From Colivivens sp963640465 (lineage in GTDB: Bacteria; Bacteroidota; Bacteroidia; Bacteroidales; Bacteroidaceae), in NCBI GenBank assembly GCA_963640465.1, contig CAVHYP010000002.1, forward strand, positions 1-64,000: a stretch of DNA of 64,000 nt. The letters run 5' to 3'. Each line of letters starts with the position of its first letter. The first letter of the stretch is position 1. Of this stretch, positions 35,786-43,614 are shown piece after piece. The notes below the pieces were generated by a model that saw only the letters and a program-made list of their open reading frames with translations, was not told where the DNA came from and did not search any database. The translations under genes were made by a program, and so were the position numbers.

Positions 35786-36658
35786 ATGGCAAAGCATAAG
35801 GCGTCACGACTGCTGAGCACGCAATTTGTAACAGCACTCATAAGTACAACTTTGGTCCTCGTATTGCTGGGGACGATTGTCCTGTTTGTATTTACAGCCC
35901 GAAACCTTTCGGACTATGTGAGGGAGAACATAAACATCAGCGTGTTGCTGAGCGATGATATCTCGCAGGGCGAAATCGATTCGTTCAAGGCATCGTTGGA
36001 ATCGCAGCCCTACGTGAAGTCACTCAAGTACATATCAAAGGAAAGGGCACTGTATGACCAGTGTGTGGAGATGGGGTCCGACCCTTCGGAGTTCCTGCGC
36101 TACAATCCTTTCACCGCATCGTTTGAGATAAAGGTGAAGTCGGAATATGCAAACAACGCCAGTCTGGGCAAAATCACTAAACAGCTGAAGGCTACGAACA
36201 AGGTGATGGACGTGATTTACCAGAAAGAGCTGATGGACTCTGTGAACAAGAATATACGCAAGTTCAGTGTCATACTGCTGATTATTGCAGCTCTGTTTAC
36301 CTACATCTCGTTCGCGCTGATAAACAATACGGTGCAGTTGACTATCTTCTCCCACCGCTTCTCGATAAATACGATGAAACTGGTGGGCGCAAGTTGGGGA
36401 TTCATTCGCAGACCGTTCCTCAACCAGGGAATGTTGCTGGGAGTTCTGGCTGCAATACTGGCAGATGCAGTGATAATAGGTGTGGTGTATTGGGCAAGAA
36501 CCTATGAACCGGAAATCAACGTGGTGGTTGACATGAATGTGATGCTTATCGTGGGAGCGTCGGTCTTTGTGTTCGGATTGCTTATCACATTCATCTGCAC
36601 CTTTGTCTCACTCTCCAAATATCTGAAGATGAGCAGTAATGAACTGTACCATATATAA
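35786..36658 (+). CDS. ftsX: Cell division protein FtsX
   Basis: 290 residues. FtsX is the permease-like partner of FtsE that controls peptidoglycan hydrolases at the division site. One N-terminal helix (about 16-38), a periplasmic domain with the typical INISVLLSDDISQGEIDSFK start, and three C-terminal helices (about 160-182, 208-232, 250-275), with the conserved HRFSINTMKLVGASWGFIRRPF loop. No ftsE is seen next to it. It starts 12 bases after miaB and begins the Bacteroidetes-typical order ftsX, DUF3098, uppP, truB, queA, folK. Confidence 0.93.
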   Translation: MAKHKASRLLSTQFVTALISTTLVLVLLGTIVLFVFTARNLSDYVRENINISVLLSDDISQGEIDSFKASLESQPYVKSLKYISKERALYDQCVEMGSDPSEFLRYNPFTASFEIKVKSEYANNASLGKITKQLKATNKVMDVIYQKELMDSVNKNIRKFSVILLIIAALFTYISFALINNTVQLTIFSHRFSINTMKLVGASWGFIRRPFLNQGMLLGVLAAILADAVIIGVVYWARTYEPEINVVVDMNVMLIVGASVFVFGLLITFICTFVSLSKYLKMSSNELYHI

Positions 36659-36779
36659 TGGGTTTGCAAAATAGACCTGCTCATAAGCAATAGGCTTGCA
36701 AGATAACCTTATGCATAGGTGACAGTCTGTCATATAATATATAATAGGTAATAGACATACAAATATAAACTCGAGACAA

Positions 36780-37073
36780 ATGAACAAATCAGATTTGGCT
36801 TTTGGCACTCTCAACTATATCATGCTTGGTATAGGCATCGTGATTATCATCGGCGGATTCATGCTCATGGCTGGTGACGGAACGACAGAAGAGAACTTCA
36901 ATCCTGAGATTTTCAGCGACATGAGAATCAAAATCGCTCCACTGACCTGTCTTTTCGGCTTCTTGTTTGTGATTGCCGCAATACTGGTAAAACCAAGGAA
37001 AAAGCAAACTGAAGAAGCTGAAGCTGCGAAGGAACAAGAAACTGTTGAGGCGTCAAAGCAGGAGACGTTGTAG
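36780..37073 (+). CDS. DUF3098 small membrane protein
   Basis: 97 residues with two transmembrane helices (about 12-31 and 51-70) and the DUF3098 pattern: FGTLNYIMLGIGIVIIIGGF, then FNPEIFSDMRIKIAPL. A charged Glu/Lys/Ala tail follows. Function unknown; the gene is nearly always between ftsX and uppP in Bacteroidetes, suggesting a role in division or cell-wall synthesis (inference). The last codons and stop (ACGTTGTAG) are reiterated downstream at about 37091 and 37114. Confidence 0.88.
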   Translation: MNKSDLAFGTLNYIMLGIGIVIIIGGFMLMAGDGTTEENFNPEIFSDMRIKIAPLTCLFGFLFVIAAILVKPRKKQTEEAEAAKEQETVEASKQETL

Positions 37074-37140
37074 AGACAACAAAGTAATATACGTTGTCGA
37101 AGTAGCAGAAGAAACGTTGTAGAGACAGCTAAGTAATTAA
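37065..37140 (+). repeat. Reiterated 3' end of the DUF3098 gene
   Basis: ACGTTGTAGAGACA at 37065 (contains the stop codon), ACGTTGTCGAAG at about 37091 and ACGTTGTAGAGACA at about 37114. AAGTAAT follows the first and third copies. Confidence 0.65.
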
Positions 37141-37199
37141 AAACGCCGAAACAACATAGTTATAAGAATAAGTAGAAACTACAAAGAAGCAGATAGATT

Positions 37200-38042
37200 A
37201 TGGATTGGTTGCAAGCCTTGTTGATGGGCATTTTCCAGGGACTTACCGAGTATCTTCCCGTAAGCAGTAGCGGTCACTTGATGATTGCTGGCGATTTGCT
37301 GGGAATTGACGACCCCGACAAGATTATGCCTTTCACTATAGTGGTACACGTTGCTACCGTGTTGAGTACGCTCGTAATTCTCTGGAAGGAGATTGCGTGG
37401 GTTTTGATAGGTTCGTGCAAGCACGGCAAAGACTTTGTCCCAAGCCGATACGGAATAAAACGACTGAACGACGAGCAGAATTACCTGCTCAATATCATCA
37501 TCTCAATGATACCAATCGGAATTGTAGGACTGTTCCTGAAATCATGGATTGAGCAGTTGTTCACCAATCTTATGGTAGTGGGCGTGTGTCTGCTTGTCAC
37601 TGCAGCCCTGCTTTCATTCTCCTACTACTCAAAGCCAAGGGAGAAAGAGTACATCTCCTGGAAAGATGCATTGATAATAGGAATAGCCCAGGCAATAGCC
37701 GTATTGCCGGGACTGTCGCGCTCGGGAAGCACGATTGGAACAGGACTCATATTGGGCGACAAGAAGGAAAAACTCGCTGAGTTCTCGTTCCTCATGGCGA
37801 TTCCACCGATACTTGGAATGGCTTTGCTCGACTGCAAGGACATGATTGAGAATGGAGTGGAAACTGCAATGGCTGGAATCTCCCCATTGTCTTTGGTTAT
37901 CGGTTTCTTTGCTGCCTTTATCACTGGATGTGTGGCTTGCAAATGGATGGTCAGCCTCGTGAAACGTGGCAAGATGATTTACTTCGCCGTTTATTGCGCA
38001 ATCGTTGGATTCGCAACAGTCATATGGCAATTGTTCGTCTAA
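37200..38042 (+). CDS. uppP: Undecaprenyl-diphosphatase (BacA/UppP)
   Basis: 280 residues, about eight membrane segments. UppP dephosphorylates undecaprenyl pyrophosphate so the lipid carrier can be reused for cell-wall and glycan export. Both family motifs are visible: GIFQGLTEYLPVSSSGHL (about 12-29, catalytic Glu) and LPGLSRSGSTIGTGL (about 166-180, catalytic Ser/Arg). Lies 126 bases after the DUF3098 gene in a spacer of partly repeated sequence. Confidence 0.97.
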   Translation: MDWLQALLMGIFQGLTEYLPVSSSGHLMIAGDLLGIDDPDKIMPFTIVVHVATVLSTLVILWKEIAWVLIGSCKHGKDFVPSRYGIKRLNDEQNYLLNIIISMIPIGIVGLFLKSWIEQLFTNLMVVGVCLLVTAALLSFSYYSKPREKEYISWKDALIIGIAQAIAVLPGLSRSGSTIGTGLILGDKKEKLAEFSFLMAIPPILGMALLDCKDMIENGVETAMAGISPLSLVIGFFAAFITGCVACKWMVSLVKRGKMIYFAVYCAIVGFATVIWQLFV

Positions 38043-38174
38043 ACAAGACTGAATCAAGAAGTTGAACGTATAAGAAGGATTACGAGACCCGGCGATGGAC
38101 AATATGAGTCTGTCGACAATATTAGATGGTTGACAATATAAAACTGCATACAATAAACGATAGATAATAGGACG

Positions 38175-38888
38175 ATGAACCCGCAAGCAGGAGAAATACT
38201 CTGTTTCAACAAACCTTACAGATGGACCTCGTTTGATCTTGTATCGAAAGTGAGGGGAGCATTGAAACACCGTTTGGAAACAAAGAAACTGAAGGTGGGT
38301 CATGCAGGGACACTCGACCCGTTGGCAACAGGAGTTCTTGTTGTGTGTACGGGGAAGGCAACCAAACGTATTGATGAGTTGCAGTCCGGTGTAAAGGAAT
38401 ATGTGGCAACATTGAAGTTGGGCGCTACGACCCCATCTTTTGACAAGGAAACGGAGGAAGATGCAGTCTATCCGACAGACCATATAACGCGCGAGCTCAT
38501 CGAGAGTACGCTGCCCCAATTCATCGGTACTGTCATGCAAGTACCACCAGCCTATTCGGCAGTGAAGATTAACGGGAAACGAGCCTACAATCTTGCACGT
38601 AAAGGCGAAGAGGTAGAGCTGAAAGCCAAACAACTCACTATCGATGAAATCGAACTTATGCAATGTGATATACCCGAGAATGTGATGATTAGGGTCGTGT
38701 GCAGTAAGGGAACTTATATAAGGGCGTTGGCAAGAGATATTGGCAAGGCATTGAATACAGGTGCATATCTGACGGACTTGTGCCGTACGCGTGTCGGGAA
38801 CTTTAAACTGTCGGAATGCTTGGACATCAATGATTTTGACAGTTGGCTCGATGCCCAAGACATAAAGCAGGAGATAAAGAACGATTGA
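38175..38888 (+). CDS. truB: tRNA pseudouridine(55) synthase
   Basis: 237 residues. TruB makes pseudouridine 55 in the T-loop of tRNAs. The catalytic block HAGTLDPLATGVLVVCTGKATK (about 43-64) contains the essential Asp, and the N-terminal FNKPYRWTSFDLVSKVR and the later AYSAVKINGKRAYNLAR and CSKGTYIRALARDIG motifs fit. The ATG is preceded by AATAGGACG, the same context that precedes folK. Confidence 0.97.
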   Translation: MNPQAGEILCFNKPYRWTSFDLVSKVRGALKHRLETKKLKVGHAGTLDPLATGVLVVCTGKATKRIDELQSGVKEYVATLKLGATTPSFDKETEEDAVYPTDHITRELIESTLPQFIGTVMQVPPAYSAVKINGKRAYNLARKGEEVELKAKQLTIDEIELMQCDIPENVMIRVVCSKGTYIRALARDIGKALNTGAYLTDLCRTRVGNFKLSECLDINDFDSWLDAQDIKQEIKND

Positions 38889-38894
38889 AACACG

Positions 38895-39030
38895 TACGGA
38901 CAACTAAATCGGACAAGAATACAGGCAAGTACTTCGGACAAGTACAAATAATGCAGATAAGTTTAAGTAATAGAGATAAGTAATATCGACAAGTACTTTC
39001 GACAGTAATTAGACAAGTTATAGACAAGTA
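38895..39030 (+). repeat. Degenerate GACAAGTA repeats in the truB-queA spacer
   Basis: Words such as GACAAGTACTTCG, GACAAGTACA, GACAAGTACTTTCG and GACAAGTAATA recur at least five times over the 155-base spacer, with irregular spacing. No gene. Confidence 0.55.
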
Positions 39031-39043
39031 ATAATAAGAAAAG

Positions 39044-40102
39044 ATGAAGCTTTCACAATTTAAGTTCAAACTCCCGGAAGAGAACATCGGAATTGAACCT
39101 CCTTTCAACAGAGATGAGGCTCGAATGATGGTGTTGCACAAGTCAACAGGAGATTTGGAACATTGCCTATTCAAAGACATTATCAACTATTTCGAAGAGA
39201 AGGATGTGTTCATCCTAAACAACACCAAGATGTTTCCGGCACGTCTTTACGGTAACAAGGAGAAGACTGGTGCTATAATTGAAGTGTTCCTTCTTCGTGA
39301 GTTGGACGAAAGGGCAAGGCTTTGGGATGTATTGGTCGACCCTGCCAGAAAAATCAGAATTGGTAACAAACTGTATTTTGGACCAGACAACTCAATGGTA
39401 GCCGAAGTCATCGACAATACTACCTCACGTGGGCGTACTCTGCGTTTCCTCTATGATGGTCCGCACGATGAATTCAAGGAATCATTGTATGCTCTTGGAG
39501 AAGCACCGATAACCGATGAAATCAGAAAGCTTAGGAAGGTGACTCCTGAAGATATGGTCAATTTCCAGACAATCTTTGCTGAACAGGAAGGCGCTGTTAC
39601 AGCTCCGGTTACGGGTTTGCATTTCTCTCGCGAACTGTTTAAGCGTATGGAGATTAAAGGAATCGACCGCACATTCATAACTCTGCATGCAGGACTCGGA
39701 AACTTCCGTGCCATTGATGTGGAAGACCTTACAAAACACAAGACCGACAGTGAGCAGATGTTCGTGGAGAAGGAATCTTGTGATATGGTAAACATGGCAA
39801 AGGAAGAGGGACATAATGTGTGTGCAGTGGGCACAACTACAATGCGCGCTATCGAAACAGCGGTTGGTCCAGGCGGAATACTGAAGGAATTTGAGGGCTG
39901 GACGAATAAGTTTATATTCCCTCCCTACGAATTTGGCGTTGCCAATACTTTCGTTGCCAACTTCCAGTTGCCTATGTCGCTCATGTACATGATGCAGTGC
40001 GCTTTTGGCGGTTATGAGTATGTGAAGAACGCTTATGAAACTGCCATAAAGGAAGGCTACCATTTTGGCGCTTATGGCGATGCTCTGCTCATCGTTGAAT
40101 AA
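39044..40102 (+). CDS. queA: S-adenosylmethionine:tRNA ribosyltransferase-isomerase
   Basis: 352 residues. QueA transfers the ribosyl part of SAM to preQ1-modified tRNA to give epoxyqueuosine, the substrate of QueG (15788-16753). Typical blocks: FKLPEENIGIEPPFNRDEARMMVL at the N-terminus, ILNNTKMFPARLYG, AVTAPVTGLHFS, HAGLGNFRAIDVEDLTKH and AVGTTTMRAIET. The end VE-stop is echoed directly after the gene (CGTTGAATAATG then CGTTGAATAATA). Confidence 0.96.
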   Translation: MKLSQFKFKLPEENIGIEPPFNRDEARMMVLHKSTGDLEHCLFKDIINYFEEKDVFILNNTKMFPARLYGNKEKTGAIIEVFLLRELDERARLWDVLVDPARKIRIGNKLYFGPDNSMVAEVIDNTTSRGRTLRFLYDGPHDEFKESLYALGEAPITDEIRKLRKVTPEDMVNFQTIFAEQEGAVTAPVTGLHFSRELFKRMEIKGIDRTFITLHAGLGNFRAIDVEDLTKHKTDSEQMFVEKESCDMVNMAKEEGHNVCAVGTTTMRAIETAVGPGGILKEFEGWTNKFIFPPYEFGVANTFVANFQLPMSLMYMMQCAFGGYEYVKNAYETAIKEGYHFGAYGDALLIVE

Positions 40103-40184
40103 TGTAGCGTTGAATAATAGAATATAGCGCTGTATGATGGATGTGAATGATGGAATATAACATTAAATGATGGAAAATAGGACG
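40093..40184 (+). repeat. Reiterated queA end and AATGATGGAA words
   Basis: CGTTGAATAAT occurs at the queA stop (about 40093) and again 15 bases later; then GATGGATGTGAATGATGGAA and AATGATGGAAAATAG repeat the AATGATGGAA word up to the folK start. Confidence 0.55.
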
Positions 40185-40649
40185 ATGCACAAGGTTTATT
40201 TCGGTCTTGGCTCAAACTTGGGTGACAAGCAGGATAACTTGAATGATGCAATCGAAATGATAAAGAATCGGATTGGGACAGTAGTTGCCCAATCCGATTT
40301 TATCGTGACAGAACCTGTTGGTTTCGTCAGCAATCATACTTTTCTTAATGCTGCCATCGTTGTTGAAACATTGCTGTCACCGAAGGAAGTATTGCGGCTG
40401 ACACAACGGATTGAATCTGACTTGGGGCGCATACACAAGTCGGTTGACGGAGTCTATGACGATAGAATCATAGATGTGGATATCTTGTTGTATGATGATG
40501 TTACGGTTAATTCGTCTGATTTGACAATACCGCACCCCAGAATGAAAGAACGGCGTTTTGTACTTGAGCCTTTGAATCAGTTGACTCCCGGTTTGGTTAT
40601 ACCAGGGGAAATGCTGACGATATCTGAGCTGCTTGCTTGTATATCTTGA
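40185..40649 (+). CDS. folK: 2-amino-4-hydroxy-6-hydroxymethyldihydropteridine diphosphokinase
   Basis: 154 residues from the ATG at 40185 (MHKVYFGLGSNLGDK); an ATG at 40167 would add six residues in repeat-derived sequence. FolK pyrophosphorylates the pterin in folate synthesis. Visible: GLGSNLGDKQDNL, then the signature region RIHKSVDGVYDDRIIDVDILLYDD with the catalytic Asp pair, and IPHPRMKERRFVLEPL. The last 53 bases overlap tatD tail to tail. Confidence 0.95.
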   Translation: MHKVYFGLGSNLGDKQDNLNDAIEMIKNRIGTVVAQSDFIVTEPVGFVSNHTFLNAAIVVETLLSPKEVLRLTQRIESDLGRIHKSVDGVYDDRIIDVDILLYDDVTVNSSDLTIPHPRMKERRFVLEPLNQLTPGLVIPGEMLTISELLACIS

Positions 40650-41256
40650 GCTTCAATTCATCTACGGAAATATCTAGCGCTTGAGCGATATTCTGATAAT
40701 GCTTCATTATGTCTGTGTAGTCTTCGTCTGTTTCCAACCATATTCGGCTTGTAGAGTAGGCTAGACGTAATGCCTGTGCATTGTATCGCTGTCCGAATGA
40801 AAGTTCTATTCCTTGACTAATCAGTTGCTTCGCTGTTTGTCCGTTCTTTCTGAAACCATGCATAATCCATGGCTGTTTGGGCTTTAGTTCTTTCTTCAAA
40901 CGAATGATTTCATCGATGGATTTGACGCAGTGCATTATTAATGGCTTCTTTACGCTCTCTGCAATTTCAATCTGACGTCTGAATATCATCTCCTGTATAT
41001 CCATCCCTGCTCCTTTCAAAGCATCAATTCCGGCTTCACCTATTGCGATGACTTCATCCATGGATGCTTTGTCCTTGAGCATTTTGATGCTTTGATTGAT
41101 GAAGTCTGGATTCGTTTGTGCTTTAGTGGATAGGTATGGGTGTATTCCTATAGAACAAGATGAAACCACTTCTTCGTCGAAACTTCGGTTGAGTATAGAT
41201 AAAATCTCTTTGTCAGGGGTTCGGCTGTGAGTGTGTATGTCGATGTATGGAATCAT
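40597..41256 (-). CDS. TatD-family metal-dependent hydrolase
   Basis: 219 residues from the ATG at 41256 (MIPYIDIHTHSR), 16 bases after the yidD stop. The TIM-barrel metal sites are visible: HTH at the start, GEAGID, MHCVKS, MHGFRKNG and ETDEDY. TatD proteins are DNases and exonucleases acting in DNA quality control. A start 81 bases further upstream would overlap yidD and is rejected. The 3' end overlaps folK by 53 bases in antiparallel orientation. In Bacteroidetes this gene often follows rnpA-yidD, as here. Confidence 0.9.
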   Translation of the reverse strand: MIPYIDIHTHSRTPDKEILSILNRSFDEEVVSSCSIGIHPYLSTKAQTNPDFINQSIKMLKDKASMDEVIAIGEAGIDALKGAGMDIQEMIFRRQIEIAESVKKPLIMHCVKSIDEIIRLKKELKPKQPWIMHGFRKNGQTAKQLISQGIELSFGQRYNAQALRLAYSTSRIWLETDEDYTDIMKHYQNIAQALDISVDELKLKIYKQAAQISSAFPLV

Positions 41257-41272
41257 GTTGTTGGGGCGTAAA

Positions 41273-41515
41273 CTATGGAACTGGGTCATAGCCTGACCCT
41301 CCCCATGGATGGCAACGGAGAATTCTTCGGATGGCAAGATACGCTCCGTAGAATGGTCCGTGCTTTTTAAGTGCTTCTATTGCATACTGTGAGCATGTGG
41401 GCGTGAATCTGCAACATGGAGGAAACATGGGCGATATGCACCGCTTGTAAAAGTATATGGGGATAAGCAGTACGACTACAATAGCTTTCCTTATGTATGT
41501 CCATGCTTTTTTCAT
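41273..41515 (-). CDS. yidD: Membrane protein insertion efficiency factor YidD
   Basis: 80 residues. YidD is a small membrane-associated protein that helps YidC-mediated insertion. Full family pattern: YKRCISPMFPPCCRFTPTCSQYAIEALKKHG with the cysteine set, and the ending CHPWGGSGYDPVP. It overlaps the rnpA stop by four bases (ATGA), the usual coupling. Confidence 0.97.
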   Translation of the reverse strand: MKKAWTYIRKAIVVVLLIPIYFYKRCISPMFPPCCRFTPTCSQYAIEALKKHGPFYGAYLAIRRILRCHPWGGSGYDPVP

Positions 41516-41892
41516 AAGGTCTGTATTACTTTATTCATGGCTTTGCCCATGCTCTTGTATACATTGTTATATGTACACAATTGTGAAGCAAGGCATATGT
41601 ATGCTATGGCAAGACTGTAGTCTTTGTCCTTAAGGTTGTCCCATAGTATTTGTTTCTGCATCCTGTATGCTTCCCTAGTAAGCCGTTTCATTCTGTTTCT
41701 GTCGACGGCATTATGGAATCGCTTTTTGGGGACGCTTACAAACATGTATGCAGGGTAGTCTCCTTTCGGGATTTTGATATACACAATTCTGAAGGGGAAT
41801 GCAACTGTTGATTTGTTTTCCCCTCCGAATAGACGATCAATAAGCAACTTGCTTGTTATTCGCTCTGCTTTCTTGAATCTGTGTGTATGCAA
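41512..41892 (-). CDS. rnpA: Ribonuclease P protein component
   Basis: 126 residues. RnpA is the protein subunit of RNase P that processes tRNA 5' ends. The signature KKRFHNAVDRNRMKRLTREAYR contains the RNR motif; the N-terminal FKKAERITSK and FPFRIVYI fit. The only usable start is a TTG at 41892, since an in-frame TAG lies two codons further upstream and the next ATG would cut into the core fold. There is a 250-base spacer between hemD and this gene. Confidence 0.92.
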   Translation of the reverse strand: MHTHRFKKAERITSKLLIDRLFGGENKSTVAFPFRIVYIKIPKGDYPAYMFVSVPKKRFHNAVDRNRMKRLTREAYRMQKQILWDNLKDKDYSLAIAYICLASQLCTYNNVYKSMGKAMNKVIQTL

Positions 41893-42142
41893 TAGCTACT
41901 GATAATATATAAGGTGGTTTTAAATTGCCACCGTAAGGTTTCTTGTTTCTTGTTGTGTGAGTTTTGCCTTCTTTTGAACTAGCTCCGGTACAAACTGCAA
42001 GTTCATTCGTCTGTAATGCTTGTATTACTCTGTTGCTCTCTTGCACTTTAGTCCTGGAACTAATCCCGAAATATGACAAAGATTTTTCCTAAAACTTCTC
42101 TATCATGAGAGTTGCGGTTTGTACCGTACAATCAATCAAGTA
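41893..42142 (-). other. Unusual spacer between hemD and rnpA
   Basis: On the minus strand an 80-codon frame (42079-41837, MSYFGISSRTKVQES start) fills most of it and runs into rnpA in another frame. Its composition is unlike a conserved protein and no family was recognised. GTACGGTACAAACCG near 42120 and AGTTTGTACCGG near 41990 form a possible long-range inverted repeat. Confidence 0.35.
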
Positions 42143-42880
42143 TTACGGATTCTTCTTCAGATAGTCTTCAATCAACGCAGGAACAGAACGTAGCTCCGGT
42201 GTGAGTTTCAAGTCGACTCTGAGATTGAGTTTCTCGGCTTCCTCTACAGTCTTTGTTCCAAGGCATGCAATTGCGATGTTGCCTTGCTCGAAGTTAGGGA
42301 AGTTCTTGAGCAGAGAATGTAATCCTTCAGGACTGAAGAACACTAGAATGTCGTAGTCGAATGCTTCATCAGGAGCAAAATCGTTTTGTATGGTGTAATA
42401 CATCACAGCTTCCGTGTGGTTCAGGTTCGCACCATCCAATACTTCCTTCAGTTCGTCGTCGTGCTTTGATGATTGTGGCACGAAGTATTTCTCTGTCTTA
42501 TGCTTTACCATGATAGGAATCAGATCCTCAATCTTGCCTGTTGCCGGGAAGAATACTTTGCGCTTTCTGTACTGGATGTATTTCTGCAGATAAAGACCAA
42601 TCATCTCTGACTTGCAGAAGTACTTCATGCTTTCCGGTATGGTTACTCGCAGTTCTTTGCATAGTCTGAAGAACTGGTCGATTGCATGGCGTGATGAAAA
42701 TACGACTGCTGTGTGGTCCAAAATTGAGACCCTTTGCTGACGGAAGTCCTTAGGGGTCATGGGGTCAATCCTTATAAAAGGTCTGAATACAATCTCAACA
42801 CCGTATTTCTCAGCGATGTCAAAATAAGGAGATTTCTCTGTTTGAGGTTTTGGTTGTGAAACTAAAATCTTTTTAGCCAT
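42143..42880 (-). CDS. hemD: Uroporphyrinogen-III synthase
   Basis: 245 residues. HemD closes and inverts ring D of hydroxymethylbilane in tetrapyrrole synthesis. The family is poorly conserved; support comes from the two-domain pattern, VVFSSRHAIDQFFRLC, TGKIEDLIPIMV, EAVMYYTIQND and the C-terminal ILVFFSPEGLHSLLKNF and IACLGTKTVEEAEKLNLRVD. No other haem genes are in the window. It follows DUF4271 on the same strand by 23 bases, a normal neighbour in Bacteroidetes. Confidence 0.88.
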   Translation of the reverse strand: MAKKILVSQPKPQTEKSPYFDIAEKYGVEIVFRPFIRIDPMTPKDFRQQRVSILDHTAVVFSSRHAIDQFFRLCKELRVTIPESMKYFCKSEMIGLYLQKYIQYRKRKVFFPATGKIEDLIPIMVKHKTEKYFVPQSSKHDDELKEVLDGANLNHTEAVMYYTIQNDFAPDEAFDYDILVFFSPEGLHSLLKNFPNFEQGNIAIACLGTKTVEEAEKLNLRVDLKLTPELRSVPALIEDYLKKNP

Positions 42881-42903
42881 GAGTCACTTTGTTTGTCCAA
42901 CGA

Positions 42904-43596
42904 TTACAATGTAATATCCTTCAATATGTGCCACACAATTAGTGTGGGCATTATTTCCACGCTGCAAAAGTACAAAAAAAACAGCACACCACCATGTATT
43001 TTCGGCCGGAAGTTAACATATAGCTTGCAGAGTAATAGTATCTTCTGTAAAATGATAACTACGGATAGACAAAATGCAGGGTTTATTATTGAGCTGTTGT
43101 AGTATATTTGAATCAGTGACAACGGGAATGCAATGATTGAAACAATTGCTATGGAGAAGAACACAGCCGACATCCAACTGCGTCCCTTGTCGGAGTTGAA
43201 GAAGGTCCAGTTGATGAATGAATACAGAATCCATTTGATGAAGATGAGCAGTGATATGTATAGCAGTGACTCCAGGAGTAAACTGTATTGCGGACAGGAT
43301 TGTGCTGCACTAATCAGATTGGAATAGAAGATTGTGCTGGCTGACAGACAGCCGATGAATATTAGCAGTATAATATCGACAAGCTCTTGATTGCTCGTGA
43401 TAATCTCATTTGATGCGTATATTTGCCGTGACGAGAAGAATGTGCTGAACTTATACAGAAGAATCATTCGGCTTCTGTATAGAACAAAGGTGAAGAGCAT
43501 AAAAAGCAGGATGGCACCAACGGTGATGATGCTGTCGTTTTTCAATAGATATGCTCTACTGATGCTTTCTATGCCTTCGCTGACTTGTTCAATCAT
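42904..43596 (-). CDS. DUF4271 membrane protein
   Basis: 230 residues with five or six transmembrane helices and short loops; a family almost confined to Bacteroidetes, seen beside hemD. Identifiable blocks are KWILYSFINWTFFNSDKGRSWM and PKIHGGVLFFLYFCSVEIMPTLI. Function unknown. It starts 18 bases after metK, so it is probably in the metK transcript. Confidence 0.82.
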   Translation of the reverse strand: MIEQVSEGIESISRAYLLKNDSIITVGAILLFMLFTFVLYRSRMILLYKFSTFFSSRQIYASNEIITSNQELVDIILLIFIGCLSASTIFYSNLISAAQSCPQYSLLLESLLYISLLIFIKWILYSFINWTFFNSDKGRSWMSAVFFSIAIVSIIAFPLSLIQIYYNSSIINPAFCLSVVIILQKILLLCKLYVNFRPKIHGGVLFFLYFCSVEIMPTLIVWHILKDITL

Positions 43597-43614
43597 TACT
43601 GGTCGGTTCTGAAA

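Noticed and set aside
37629..38903. A 424-codon minus strand frame opposite uppP and truB
   Set aside because: It lies antisense across two well-recognised plus strand genes and their spacer; the sequence resembles no family.
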